Positions 17,580-25,761 of a DNA stretch of 64,000 bases are shown one piece after another. The notes beneath the pieces are model-generated. The model was not told where the DNA came from. It did no database searches and saw only the letters and a list, made by a program, of their open reading frames with translations. Position numbers and translations under genes: made by a program. Source of the DNA: Eubacteriales bacterium (GTDB taxonomy: Bacteria > Bacillota > Clostridia > Lachnospirales > Lachnospiraceae); assembly GCA_030524455.1 (NCBI GenBank), contig JAUNGT010000001.1, forward strand, positions 186,001-250,000. Direction: 5' to 3'. Positions within the stretch are counted from its first letter, which is position 1. Each line of letters opens with the position of its first letter.

Positions 17580-19127
17580 ATGGTGCAAATCATTATTGCA
17601 GTAATCGTCACGCTGGTTATCGCTGTCCCGGTATCCGCGTATGTGTCTTCTGCCCGATGTAAGAAAAACATGGAGGAGACGGTAGGAAACGCGGAGGATA
17701 AGGCCAGAGAGATCATCGACGAAGCGCTCAAGACCGCTGAGGCAAAGAAGCGGGAAGGACTGCTGGAGGTGAAGGAGGAATCGATCCGGACCAAGAACGA
17801 GCTGGATCGGGAAATCAAGGACCGGAGGGCAGAAGTGACCCGGTTTGAGCGCCGCGTACAGCAGAAGGAAGAAAACATCGATAAGAAATCCGATGCGATC
17901 GAGAAGAAAGAGGCCTATCTGGCCAAGCGGGAAGAGGAGATGCGTAAGCAGCGGGAGGAGATTTCCAAGCTGAATGAACAGCGCGTGCAGGAACTGGAAA
18001 GAATCTCTGGTCTGACCTCCGACCAGGCAAAGGATTATTTACTCAAAATTGTTGAAGATGACGTAAAGCATGAATCGGCCAAGATGATCAAGGAAATGGA
18101 ACATCGGGCCAAGGAGGAAGCGGACAAGAAGGCCAAGGAGTATGTGATTAACGCCATTCAGAAGTGTGCGGCCGATCACGTTTCGGAGGCCACGATCTCT
18201 GTCGTACAGCTTCCCAGCGATGAAATGAAGGGGCGTATCATCGGACGTGAGGGACGCAATATCCGCACGCTTGAGACGCTCACCGGCGTGGATCTGATTA
18301 TCGACGATACGCCGGAGGCTGTGGTTTTGTCGGGCTTTGATCCGATTCGGAGAGAGGTCGCGCGCATCGCCCTCGAGAAGCTGATCGTGGACGGAAGAAT
18401 CCATCCGGCGAGAATCGAGGAGATGGTGGAAAAGGCGCAGCGTGAAGTGGAAAACATGATCAAGGAGGAGGGCGAGTCCGCCTGTCTTGAGGTGGGCGTA
18501 CACGGTATTCACCCCGAATTGGTCAGACTGTTGGGCAAGATGAAGTTCCGGACAAGCTACGGCCAGAATGCACTGAAGCATTCCATCGAGGTTGCCCAGC
18601 TCTCCGGGCTTTTGGCGGCGGAGATGGGACTGGATGTCCGGCTTGCAAAGAGAGCGGGACTGCTGCATGACATCGGTAAGGCTGTGGACCATGAGATGGA
18701 AGGTTCTCATATTCAGCTTGGTGCAGAGCTGTGCCGTAAGTATAAGGAGTCGGCGACCGTGATTAACGCGGTGGAATCCCATCACGGGGATGTGGAGCCC
18801 ACGTCCCTGATTTCCTGTATCGTGCAGGCGGCGGACACTATTTCCGCGGCTCGTCCCGGTGCGAGAAGGGAGACGCTGGAGACCTATACCAGCAGATTAA
18901 AGCAGCTTGAAGACATTTCCAACAATTTCAAGGGTGTGGACAAATCCTTTGCTATTCAGGCGGGCAGGGAGATTCGTGTCATGGTAGTTCCTGAGCAGAT
19001 TTCCGATGCGGACATGGTGCTTTTGGCGCGCGATATTTCCAAGCAGATCGAGGCTGAGCTGGAATATCCCGGGCAGATCAAGGTCAATGTCATCCGGGAA
19101 AGCCGCGTGACGGATTACGCGAAATAA
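17580..19127 (+). CDS. rny: Ribonuclease Y
   Basis: 515 aa, family-normal. The main Gram-positive mRNA-decay endoribonuclease, anchored in the membrane. Layout: N-terminal transmembrane helix (about residues 3-22), long charged coiled coil (about 25-190), KH domain (about 200-270, with [15 protein letters not shown]) and HD domain (H363-D364 in [12 protein letters not shown]). AAGGAGGTG is ten bases before the ATG. It has its own promoter and ends before a repeat remnant and a terminator hairpin. Confidence 0.96.
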   Translation: MVQIIIAVIVTLVIAVPVSAYVSSARCKKNMEETVGNAEDKAREIIDEALKTAEAKKREGLLEVKEESIRTKNELDREIKDRRAEVTRFERRVQQKEENIDKKSDAIEKKEAYLAKREEEMRKQREEISKLNEQRVQELERISGLTSDQAKDYLLKIVEDDVKHESAKMIKEMEHRAKEEADKKAKEYVINAIQKCAADHVSEATISVVQLPSDEMKGRIIGREGRNIRTLETLTGVDLIIDDTPEAVVLSGFDPIRREVARIALEKLIVDGRIHPARIEEMVEKAQREVENMIKEEGESACLEVGVHGIHPELVRLLGKMKFRTSYGQNALKHSIEVAQLSGLLAAEMGLDVRLAKRAGLLHDIGKAVDHEMEGSHIQLGAELCRKYKESATVINAVESHHGDVEPTSLISCIVQAADTISAARPGARRETLETYTSRLKQLEDISNNFKGVDKSFAIQAGREIRVMVVPEQISDADMVLLARDISKQIEAELEYPGQIKVNVIRESRVTDYAK

Positions 19128-19131
19128 GTAA

Positions 19132-19173
19132 CAGTTCAGCCAGTCGGCAGCGAATGGCGCGGGCGGAACGGTT
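19132..19173 (+). repeat. Family 1 repeat, internally deleted remnant (D)
   Basis: About 42 bases joining one end of the repeat (CAGTTCAGCCAG) directly to the other (GCGAATGGCGCGGGCGGAAC). Both ends match copy B in the same orientation, while the whole centre is missing. It lies four bases after the rny stop. Confidence 0.6.
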
Positions 19174-19195
19174 GCTAAAATAAAAAAAGAATAAG

Positions 19196-19245
19196 AAATG
19201 TGGGAAGCCTGCAGGCAATGCGCCGGCAGGGTTCCCACATTTGTT
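19196..19245 (+). terminator. Stem-loop after rny
   Basis: AAATGTGGGAA plus GCCTGC (from 19196) pairs with GCAGG plus GTTCCCACATTT (to 19242). Likely rny terminator or 3' stabiliser; the T-run is short. Confidence 0.55.
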
Positions 19246-19259
19246 ATATGGAGGACAAA

Positions 19260-19799
19260 ATGGCGGAAGAATTTAAGCGGATCGGCAGAAGGCTGGTTTA
19301 TCATGGAAATATTATCGACTACTACAGGGATACGATCCAGGTGCCGAACGGCAACGTGGTGGAATGGGACTTTATCGGCCATAAAGGCGCGGCGGCGGTT
19401 GTGCCGGTGCGGGAGGACGGGAAGCTTTTGATGGTGCGCCAGTGGCGAAACGCCCTGGACCGCTACACCCTGGAGATTCCCGCGGGAGGCTTAAACGGCG
19501 CGGACGAGCCGCCTGTAAAGGCGGCGGCCAGGGAGTTGGAGGAGGAGACGGGCTATCGCTCTCATGAGCTGGAGCACCTGATCAGCCTCCGCACCACGGT
19601 GGCCTTCTGCAATGAAAAGATCGAGATCTATGTGGCGCGGAATCTGGAGCCTGCGCACCAGCATCTGGACGAGGATGAGTTCATCGATGTGAAGGCCTGC
19701 ACGGTGGAGGAGCTGTGCGCGATGATTTATGCCGGTCAGATTGAGGACGGAAAGACCATCGCGGCCATTATGAGCTATAAGGATAAATATTGCCGCTGA
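19260..19799 (+). CDS. nudF: ADP-ribose pyrophosphatase (NUDIX hydrolase)
   Basis: 179 aa. It hydrolyses ADP-ribose and similar nucleoside diphosphate sugars to AMP and ribose 5-phosphate. A perfect Nudix box is present (G, five residues, E, seven residues, RELEEETGY; about residues 77-99), preceded by PAGGLNG as in ADP-ribose pyrophosphatases. The ATG at 19260 is favoured over 19248 by GGAGGAC at 19250-19256. A strong inverted repeat follows before spoIIM. Confidence 0.88.
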   Translation: MAEEFKRIGRRLVYHGNIIDYYRDTIQVPNGNVVEWDFIGHKGAAAVVPVREDGKLLMVRQWRNALDRYTLEIPAGGLNGADEPPVKAAARELEEETGYRSHELEHLISLRTTVAFCNEKIEIYVARNLEPAHQHLDEDEFIDVKACTVEELCAMIYAGQIEDGKTIAAIMSYKDKYCR

Positions 19800-19818
19800 C
19801 AGGCCCTGTCAGGCAAAT

Positions 19819-19868
19819 CCCCCCGGGAGACCGCATATACATGAAAGGAAACAATGCGGCCCTGGGGG
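19819..19868 (+). promoter_or_regulatory. Hairpin covering the spoIIM ribosome-binding site
   Basis: CCCCCC-GGG (19819-19827) and CCGCAT (19831-19836) pair with ATGCGG-CCC (19854-19862) and GGGGG (19864-19868). The last G-run is the only Shine-Dalgarno candidate for the ATG at 19876, so the stem would hide it. It may also act as an imperfect terminator of the upstream gene. Confidence 0.5.
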
Positions 19869-19875
19869 TATTTTG

Positions 19876-20418
19876 ATGAAATTTTTCTGGAAGAGCGGCA
19901 AAAAGGAGCTGAGGGTCTGGACAATCCTGTTTGCCGTAGGCTTTGGGCTCGGAATCGGGCTGATCTGTATTTTCCCGGAGCGCCTGGTGGAGCAGACGGG
20001 CTTTTTGGGCGGGGAGCTTCTTTCCGGAATGTACAGCCTGGAAATCAATCAGAACGGCCTGCTGCTCTACAGTCTCCGGCAGCGGCTGGGGATGGCGGCT
20101 TTTTTTGTATTGCTGTCGGCAGCCGGGGCAGGCTATCTGTGCAGCTGGATTTTGCCGGGAGGCTTCGGCCTGGCCTGCGGGACGGTGCTGACGACGCTGT
20201 CTTTGCGCTATGGGGCCCGGGGGACCGCTCTTTTTCTGGCCTGCCTGACGCCGCAGCTGGTTTTGTTTGTGCCGGGCTTTTGTATGCTTCTGGATTGGTG
20301 TGTGCGGCGGCTGGAGCCAAGGAGGCTTCCCGGTCCGCTGGGGGTCATCATCATGGGCTGCTTCGTGGAAAGTTATGTAAACCCAATAATCGTGAAGGCT
20401 CTGATCGGTCTTTTCTGA
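19876..20418 (+). CDS. spoIIM: Stage II sporulation protein M
   Basis: 180 aa with five hydrophobic helices. SpoIIM is the membrane scaffold of the SpoIIDMP peptidoglycan-degrading machine needed for engulfment of the forespore. The pattern of the SpoIIM/DUF95 family is visible (SLRQRLGMAAFFVLLS in the middle, LACLTPQLVLFVPGF, and a late VESYVNPIIVKALI helix). ATG at 19876 preferred to the TTG three bases upstream. It stands alone between nudF and xerD, as in many Clostridia. Confidence 0.85.
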   Translation: MKFFWKSGKKELRVWTILFAVGFGLGIGLICIFPERLVEQTGFLGGELLSGMYSLEINQNGLLLYSLRQRLGMAAFFVLLSAAGAGYLCSWILPGGFGLACGTVLTTLSLRYGARGTALFLACLTPQLVLFVPGFCMLLDWCVRRLEPRRLPGPLGVIIMGCFVESYVNPIIVKALIGLF

Positions 20419-20573
20419 CCGGGGAAATTAGTGAAACTGCTGAAAAAACGGCTTAAAATGAGGAATATTCCACATTGCTTTTCTTTCCTGCATTGATTAT
20501 AATAAAACCCAGACAATGGCGCTTTATCATTGCTTTTATATCAATAGAAGGTGCGCGGAAGGGCTTTGACGGG

Positions 20574-21458
20574 ATGGAGGAACAGATTCAGACATTTATT
20601 GCATATTTACATAACACAAAGGGAACCTCCGGCAACACAGAGCTTTCCTACCGGCGGGATTTGCGCCGGATGGTGTCCTTTTTGGCGGAAAGGCAGATCG
20701 TGAGGCCGGAGGATATCACGGCGGTGTCCATGAGCGCCTATGTGCGTTTTTTACAGGAAAAGCAGTTTAAACCGACGACGATTTCACGGCATATCGCTTC
20801 TGTCCGCGCCTTTTGTCATTACCTGCTGCACGAGGGGATCCTGCAAACTGATGTGACGGAGCATTTGAAGTCCCCGCGGGTGGAGCGGCATGTGCCGGAG
20901 ATTTTGGAGCTGGAGGAGGTGGAGAAGCTTCTGGCCCAGCCGGGCAGCGCTTCGCCCAAGGAAATCCGGGATCGGGCCATGCTGGAGCTTCTTTATGCCA
21001 CGGGGATCCGGGTGTCGGAGCTGATCGGCTTAAAGCTTGAGGATATCAATATGCAGATGGGCTACATCATCTGCCATGACCGGAACCGGGAGCGCGCCGT
21101 GCCCTTCGGGAGCAAGGCGGGGGAAGCGATGACGGAGTATTTCTTCAAAGCCAGGGGGCAGATGGTGGAATCCGGGGAGGAGCAGACCGTGTTTGTCAAC
21201 TGCTCCGGCAGGCCCATGAGCCGGCAGGGCTTCTGGAAGCTGCTCAAGCAGTACGCCCGTCAGGCGGGGATTGCCGGGGAGATCACCCCGCACACGCTGC
21301 GTCACTCCTTCGCGGCGCATCTGGTGGCGAACGGAGCGGACCTGCGGGCCGTCCAGGAGATGCTGGGGCATTCGGATATTTCCACCACCCAGATTTACGC
21401 GGACATGAACCGGAACCATATCAGACAGGAATATGAAAAAAGTCATCCGAGAGGATGA
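20574..21458 (+). CDS. xerD: Site-specific tyrosine recombinase XerD
   Basis: 294 aa. Resolves chromosome dimers at dif during division, with XerC or a paralogue. The N-terminal SAM-like core-binding domain and the C-terminal catalytic domain are complete: first Arg in YATGIRVSELIGL (about residue 146), HTLRHSFAAHL (about 240), LGHSDISTTQIY with the nucleophilic Tyr (about 278). ATG 20574 is family-consistent. No phage or integron genes are nearby, so a housekeeping XerD is more likely than an integrase. A terminator hairpin overlaps its last codons. Confidence 0.88.
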   Translation: MEEQIQTFIAYLHNTKGTSGNTELSYRRDLRRMVSFLAERQIVRPEDITAVSMSAYVRFLQEKQFKPTTISRHIASVRAFCHYLLHEGILQTDVTEHLKSPRVERHVPEILELEEVEKLLAQPGSASPKEIRDRAMLELLYATGIRVSELIGLKLEDINMQMGYIICHDRNRERAVPFGSKAGEAMTEYFFKARGQMVESGEEQTVFVNCSGRPMSRQGFWKLLKQYARQAGIAGEITPHTLRHSFAAHLVANGADLRAVQEMLGHSDISTTQIYADMNRNHIRQEYEKSHPRG

Positions 21459-21464
21459 CTTTTT
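21436..21464 (+). terminator. Intrinsic terminator overlapping the end of xerD
   Basis: AAAAAGTCATCC (21436-21448), GAGA loop, GGATGACTTTTT (21453-21464). The xerD stop codon (21456-21458) lies inside the 3' arm, so the hairpin encodes the last residues KSHPRG. Confidence 0.85.
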
Positions 21465-21540
21465 GTGCGATACGCCCGGCAAGCGGCTGCCGTGCTTGCA
21501 CAGGCAGCCATTCGCAGGGCGTATCGCATCGGATAGGGAA
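21465..21540 (+). repeat. Family 2 structured repeat, copy 1
   Basis: Outer stem GCGATACGCCC (21467-21477) with GGGCGTATCGC (21517-21527); inner GGCTGCC/GGCAGCC with a GTGC-TT-GCAC tip; then GGATAGGGAA touching the aroF stop codon. Copy 2 at 35649 shares this, and both copies follow a terminator directly. Confidence 0.8.
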
Positions 21541-22572
21541 TTAATGATTCAGCTCCGCAAGATCATAGATAAGCCGTTCGGATGCCTCCCAGCCCAGGCA
21601 GGCATCGGTGATGGACTTGCCGTATACGCCGCCGCCCACCTTCTGGTTACCCTCCACGATGTAGCTCTCGATCATCAGGCCCTTGACCAGGTTGTGGATA
21701 TCCCGGTTCAGATGGCGGCTGTGCATAACCTCCTTGACGATCCGGACCTGCTGGTCGAACTGCTTGTTGGAGTTGGAGTGGTTGGAATCGATGATGCAGG
21801 CGGGGTTTTTCAAGTCACGCTCATTGTAGAGGGTGATCAGCGTCATCAGATCCTCGTAGTGGTAGTTTGGCAGGTTACGGCCATGCTTGCTGGTGGCGCC
21901 CCGCAGGACGGTGTGAGCCAGCTCGTTTCCGTTGGTTTTCACCTCCCAGCCCCGGTAGATGAAGGAATGGGGATGCTGGGCCGCATAGACGGAGTTTAAC
22001 ATAACGGAAAAATCTCCGCTGGTGGGATTCTTCATACCGGCGGGCATGTCAAAGCCGCTGACGGTCAGACGGTGCTGCTGATCCTCCACGCTGCGGGCTC
22101 CGATGGCCACATAAGACAGGATGTCGGACACATATCCCCAGTTTTCGGGGTAGAGCATCTCATCCGCCGCGCTCAGACCGGATTCCGCCAGGGCGCGCAG
22201 GTGCATGTGCCGCATGGCGATCAGCCCCTGGAGAAAGTCCTCTTTTTTCTCCGGATCCGGCTGGTGTACGATGCCCTTGTAGCCGTCGCCGGTTGTGCGG
22301 GGCTTGTTGGTGTAGATCCTGGGAATCAGGATCAGGCGGTCGGATACCTTATCGTTGAGTTTTGCCAGGCGGCTGATGTAGTCGCACACGGCGTCCTCGT
22401 TGTCGGCGGAGCAGGGACCGATGATGACCAGCAGCTTATCGCTTTTGCCGGTGATGACGTCGCGGATCTGTGCGTCGCGCTCCGCCTTGATGCGGGCCAG
22501 ATGCTCCGGAACGGGATATTGCTCCCGGATCTCGTCGGGAGTCGGAAGTTTTCTGATATAAGTAAAGCTCAT
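21541..22572 (-). CDS. aroF: 3-deoxy-7-phosphoheptulonate (DAHP) synthase, class I
   Basis: 343 aa. First step of the shikimate pathway: phosphoenolpyruvate plus erythrose 4-phosphate to DAHP. Class I AroFGH type, shown by IGPCSADNEDAV (about residue 51), the IYTNKPRTTGDGYKG stretch (about 88), GARSVEDQQHR and the C-terminal DSNHSNSNKQ. AAAGGAG lies before the ATG. It is a single-gene unit with its own promoter. Which aromatic amino acid controls it cannot be read from the sequence, so the aroF symbol is generic. Confidence 0.92.
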   Translation of the reverse strand: MSFTYIRKLPTPDEIREQYPVPEHLARIKAERDAQIRDVITGKSDKLLVIIGPCSADNEDAVCDYISRLAKLNDKVSDRLILIPRIYTNKPRTTGDGYKGIVHQPDPEKKEDFLQGLIAMRHMHLRALAESGLSAADEMLYPENWGYVSDILSYVAIGARSVEDQQHRLTVSGFDMPAGMKNPTSGDFSVMLNSVYAAQHPHSFIYRGWEVKTNGNELAHTVLRGATSKHGRNLPNYHYEDLMTLITLYNERDLKNPACIIDSNHSNSNKQFDQQVRIVKEVMHSRHLNRDIHNLVKGLMIESYIVEGNQKVGGGVYGKSITDACLGWEASERLIYDLAELNH

Positions 22573-22607
22573 CTGATTTCTCCTTTGTGGGTTTCAGGAC
22601 GGAATCC

Positions 22608-22636
22608 ATTATAGTATAGAAAACCGTCGGGCGCAA
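22608..22636 (-). promoter_or_regulatory. Promoter of the DAHP synthase gene
   Basis: On the minus strand TTGCGC (22636-22631), 17-base spacer, TATAAT (22613-22608), 36 bases before the start codon. Confidence 0.7.
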
Positions 22637-22681
22637 GAAAAAATACAGGAAAACGAAGGCTCTCGCTCTATGGCTTTTGCT

Positions 22682-24040
22682 CTATGGCAGGACGCGCCCC
22701 TTTGCCGGGCGCCCGGAAAAGGAGCGGGCAAAGAGGAAGCGGCGCAGGAGCAGGGAGCAGCTTAGCGTCATCACAAGCTGCCCGGCCAACATGCCGCAGA
22801 AATAGCCCTTGATGCCCCACAGGGGAATCAGAAAAAAGACGAAGGCGAGGCGGACAAAAAGGGAGAGAAGGTTGAGCAGGAAGGTGTGGCCGGTCCGCCC
22901 GAGACCATTTAAGACAGAGAGCAGGGTGGTGTTTAAATAGAGGAAGGGGCAGAGCAGACTCAGGGTGCGGATGAACAGTCCGGCCAGCTCGCTGTCAAAA
23001 AGGGCGCCGCCGATAAAGCGTCCGGTGAGCCGGAAAAAGGCCATACAGACCAGGCCCAGAAGAAGACAGCCCCGGGCGCAGCGGCCGACAGCCCGGCGGA
23101 TCGCCTTTTGGTCACCGGAAACCTGGGCCTGCGCCACCAGGGGCATGAGGAGGACGGAGACGGAATTGGTCAGGGCGCTGGGAAACAGGATGCAGGTCAT
23201 GGCCATGCCGGAAAAAACGCCGTAGATGGACAGCGCCTGTCCTGCTGTGTAGCCGTAGAGCTGCAGGCTCACCGGGATCCGGGCGGACTCTGCGGCGCCC
23301 AGAAGGTGGAGGCAGACCCGGTTGGCGGAAAGCGGCGCGGCAAAACGGATCAGGCGGCCCCAAATGGAGGGAAAGCTCTCCGGGAGGGGGAGAGAAGCCC
23401 TTTTCTGACTGGAAAAGTGCAGCCAGGCAGCGGGGACGGCCGCCAGAACGGCGGCAAATTCCCCGATCATAAGCCCCACGGCGGCCACATTGATGGAAAA
23501 GGTAACGTTGTTTTGTTGGGAAAATTCCCAGAACAAAAAGACGCTGCCCACCCGGAAGCATTGCTCGAAGAGCTGACAGAAGGCGGGAAGGGAGGCCCTG
23601 CGGATCCCATAGTAGTAGCCGTTGATGCAGGAGTGGATGCAGGCGGCGGGAAAGGACAGGGAGGCGATGCGAAGAAGCGGCGCACAGCGGGCCTCCCCCA
23701 GCAGAGAGGCAGCGATAAAGTCCGCGCCCTGATAGACGCCCAGGGTGCAAAGCACCGAGAGCGCGCCGGAGAGGGCAAGGCCGGAGAGCAGGATCCGCAG
23801 CCGGCTTTTGCCTGCCGGGTCGGGGCAGGCGGCCACGAAGCGGGAGACAGCGCTCTGGATGCCGGAGGTGCACAGGGCGAAGGTCAGGGCCAGCACCGGG
23901 TTCATCAGCTCGTAGATGCCCATGCCCTCCTCCCCGAACATACGGGAAAGAAAGATCCTGTAAAAAAAACCGATGAAGCGGCTGGCCAGGCCCGCTGCGG
24001 TGAGCAGAAGAGTGCCCCGCAGCAACGCGTTCTGTTTCAT
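22682..24040 (-). CDS. spoVB: SpoVB-like polysaccharide/lipid II flippase family protein
   Basis: 452 aa, about 13-14 membrane helices. It belongs to the MOP exporter superfamily (MurJ/SpoVB/Wzx branch). The N-terminus (LTAAGLASRFIGFFYRIFLS, then GIYELMNPVLALTFALCTSGI) matches stage V sporulation protein B, needed for spore cortex formation in Bacillus. The start has GGAGGAAGG before it. SpoVB, MurJ-like and other oligosaccharide flippases are hard to separate; the sporulation link is family inference. Confidence 0.75.
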   Translation of the reverse strand: MKQNALLRGTLLLTAAGLASRFIGFFYRIFLSRMFGEEGMGIYELMNPVLALTFALCTSGIQSAVSRFVAACPDPAGKSRLRILLSGLALSGALSVLCTLGVYQGADFIAASLLGEARCAPLLRIASLSFPAACIHSCINGYYYGIRRASLPAFCQLFEQCFRVGSVFLFWEFSQQNNVTFSINVAAVGLMIGEFAAVLAAVPAAWLHFSSQKRASLPLPESFPSIWGRLIRFAAPLSANRVCLHLLGAAESARIPVSLQLYGYTAGQALSIYGVFSGMAMTCILFPSALTNSVSVLLMPLVAQAQVSGDQKAIRRAVGRCARGCLLLGLVCMAFFRLTGRFIGGALFDSELAGLFIRTLSLLCPFLYLNTTLLSVLNGLGRTGHTFLLNLLSLFVRLAFVFFLIPLWGIKGYFCGMLAGQLVMTLSCSLLLRRFLFARSFSGRPAKGRVLP

Positions 24041-24127
24041 ATGCCTTCCTCCGACAAAACATTCCTGCGCTCTATTTATATGAGAAAAGAACCGGCGGCA
24101 GAACCGAAAGCCGGCGCGATAAAACAG

Positions 24128-24156
24128 TTGCGCGGGGGCTTTTTTTACGATATACT
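24128..24156 (+). promoter_or_regulatory. Promoter of purB
   Basis: TTGCGC (24128-24133), 17-base spacer, TATACT (24151-24156), 55 bases before the purB start. Moderate match. Confidence 0.5.
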
Positions 24157-24211
24157 TTGAGCCGTAGAGAAGTACGGCGTGACAGCGCAGGGAGAGAGGA
24201 AGGTTTTACGG

Positions 24212-25645
24212 ATGAGCACAGACAGATATACGAGCCCGTTATCGGAGCGGTATGCGAGCAGGGAGATGCAGTTTATTTTTTCGCAGGATATGAAATTCCG
24301 CACCTGGCGGCGGTTGTGGATCGCCCTGGCGGAGACGGAGCGGGAGCTGGGGCTGCCCATCACCATGGAGCAGATCGATGAGCTAAAGAGCCACGCGGAG
24401 GACATCAACTATGATGTGGCGCGGGCGCGGGAGAAGGAAGTGCGCCACGACGTGATGAGCCATGTGTACGCCTATGGGGTACAGTGTCCCAACGCGAAGG
24501 GAATTATCCATCTGGGCGCGACCTCCTGCTATGTGGGCGACAACACGGATATCATTGTGATGGATAAGGCGCTGGAGCTGGTGCGGGAGAAGCTGCTCAA
24601 CGTGATCCGGGAGCTGGCGGATTTTGCGGAGAAGCAGAAGGCTCAGCCCACGCTGGCATTTACCCATTTTCAGCCGGCTCAGCCCACCACGGTGGGAAAG
24701 CGGGCGACGTTGTGGCTGCAGGAGTTTTTTATGGATCTGCAGGATCTGGACTATGTGAAGGGCTCCCTGCGTCTGCTGGGCTCCAAGGGAACCACCGGCA
24801 CCCAGGCATCCTTTTTGGAGCTGTTTGAGGGGGATCAGGAAAAGGTGGACCGGCTGGATCCCATGATTGCGGAGAAGATGGGCTTTGCAGGCTGCTATCC
24901 GGTCTCCGGACAGACCTATTCCCGCAAGGTGGACACCCGCGTGATAAACGTGCTGGCGGGGATCGCGGCCAGCGCCCACAAGATGTCCAACGATATCCGT
25001 CTTTTGCAGCACTTAAAGGAAGTGGAGGAGCCCTTTGAGAAAAATCAGATCGGCTCTTCGGCGATGGCGTATAAGAGAAACCCCATGCGGAGCGAGCGGA
25101 TCGCTTCCCTGTCCCGGTATGTGATGGTGGACGCCCTAAATCCGGCGATCACCTCCGCCACCCAGTGGTTCGAGCGGACGCTGGACGATTCGGCCAACAA
25201 GCGTATCTCGATTGCGGAGGGCTTTCTGGCGGTGGACGGCATTCTTGATCTGTGCATGAACGTGGTGGACGGCCTGGTGGTTTACCCGAAGGTGATCGAG
25301 AAGCACCTGCGCAGCGAGCTGCCCTTTATGGCGACGGAGAACATTATGATGGATGCGGTGAAGGCGGGCGGAGACCGGCAGGAGCTGCATGAGCGGATCC
25401 GGGAGCTGTCCATGGAGGCGGGCCGCCGGGTGAAGGAGGAAGGCGCGGACAACCAGCTGCTGAGCCTGATCGCGCAGGATGAGATGTTTGGCCTGGATGA
25501 AAAGGCGCTGGAGAGCTCCCTGGAGCCTTCCCGGTATGTGGGCTGCAGCGCACATCAGGTGGAACGGTTTTTGGAGGAGGTAATCCGGCCCGTGCTTCGG
25601 GAGAATGAGGCGGTGCTCGGACGCATAGCAGAGATAAACGTGTAA
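24212..25645 (+). CDS. purB: Adenylosuccinate lyase
   Basis: 477 aa. Catalyses two purine steps: SAICAR to AICAR and adenylosuccinate to AMP, each releasing fumarate. The superfamily signature GSSAMAYKRNPMRSE (about residue 285) is intact, as are HLGATSCYVGDN (about 100) and TLAFTHFQPAQPTT (about 148). The ATG at 24212 follows AGAGAGGAAGG. It is followed 116 bases later by purA, the enzyme that makes its adenylosuccinate substrate. Confidence 0.95.
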   Translation: MSTDRYTSPLSERYASREMQFIFSQDMKFRTWRRLWIALAETERELGLPITMEQIDELKSHAEDINYDVARAREKEVRHDVMSHVYAYGVQCPNAKGIIHLGATSCYVGDNTDIIVMDKALELVREKLLNVIRELADFAEKQKAQPTLAFTHFQPAQPTTVGKRATLWLQEFFMDLQDLDYVKGSLRLLGSKGTTGTQASFLELFEGDQEKVDRLDPMIAEKMGFAGCYPVSGQTYSRKVDTRVINVLAGIAASAHKMSNDIRLLQHLKEVEEPFEKNQIGSSAMAYKRNPMRSERIASLSRYVMVDALNPAITSATQWFERTLDDSANKRISIAEGFLAVDGILDLCMNVVDGLVVYPKVIEKHLRSELPFMATENIMMDAVKAGGDRQELHERIRELSMEAGRRVKEEGADNQLLSLIAQDEMFGLDEKALESSLEPSRYVGCSAHQVERFLEEVIRPVLRENEAVLGRIAEINV

Positions 25646-25684
25646 GAATAAGAGAAAATTATATTTTGTATAGAAATTATTGAT

Positions 25685-25713
25685 TTTACTTATATGGAGA
25701 CTTCTGCTATAAT
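25685..25713 (+). promoter_or_regulatory. Promoter of purA
   Basis: TTTACT (25685-25690), 17-base spacer, perfect TATAAT (25708-25713) with TGC extended -10. purA therefore has its own promoter although it follows purB. Confidence 0.65.
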
Positions 25714-25761
25714 CATGAAGTAAAAGGCAAAAATTATGGAAGCAATTTCGGAGGGATCAAT

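Noticed and set aside
20574..21458. xerD as a phage or transposon integrase
   Set aside because: No phage or conjugation genes nearby, composition equals the neighbours, and the length fits housekeeping XerD.
24041..24127. Purine riboswitch before purB
   Set aside because: The leader is too short and lacks the conserved junction elements of a purine aptamer.
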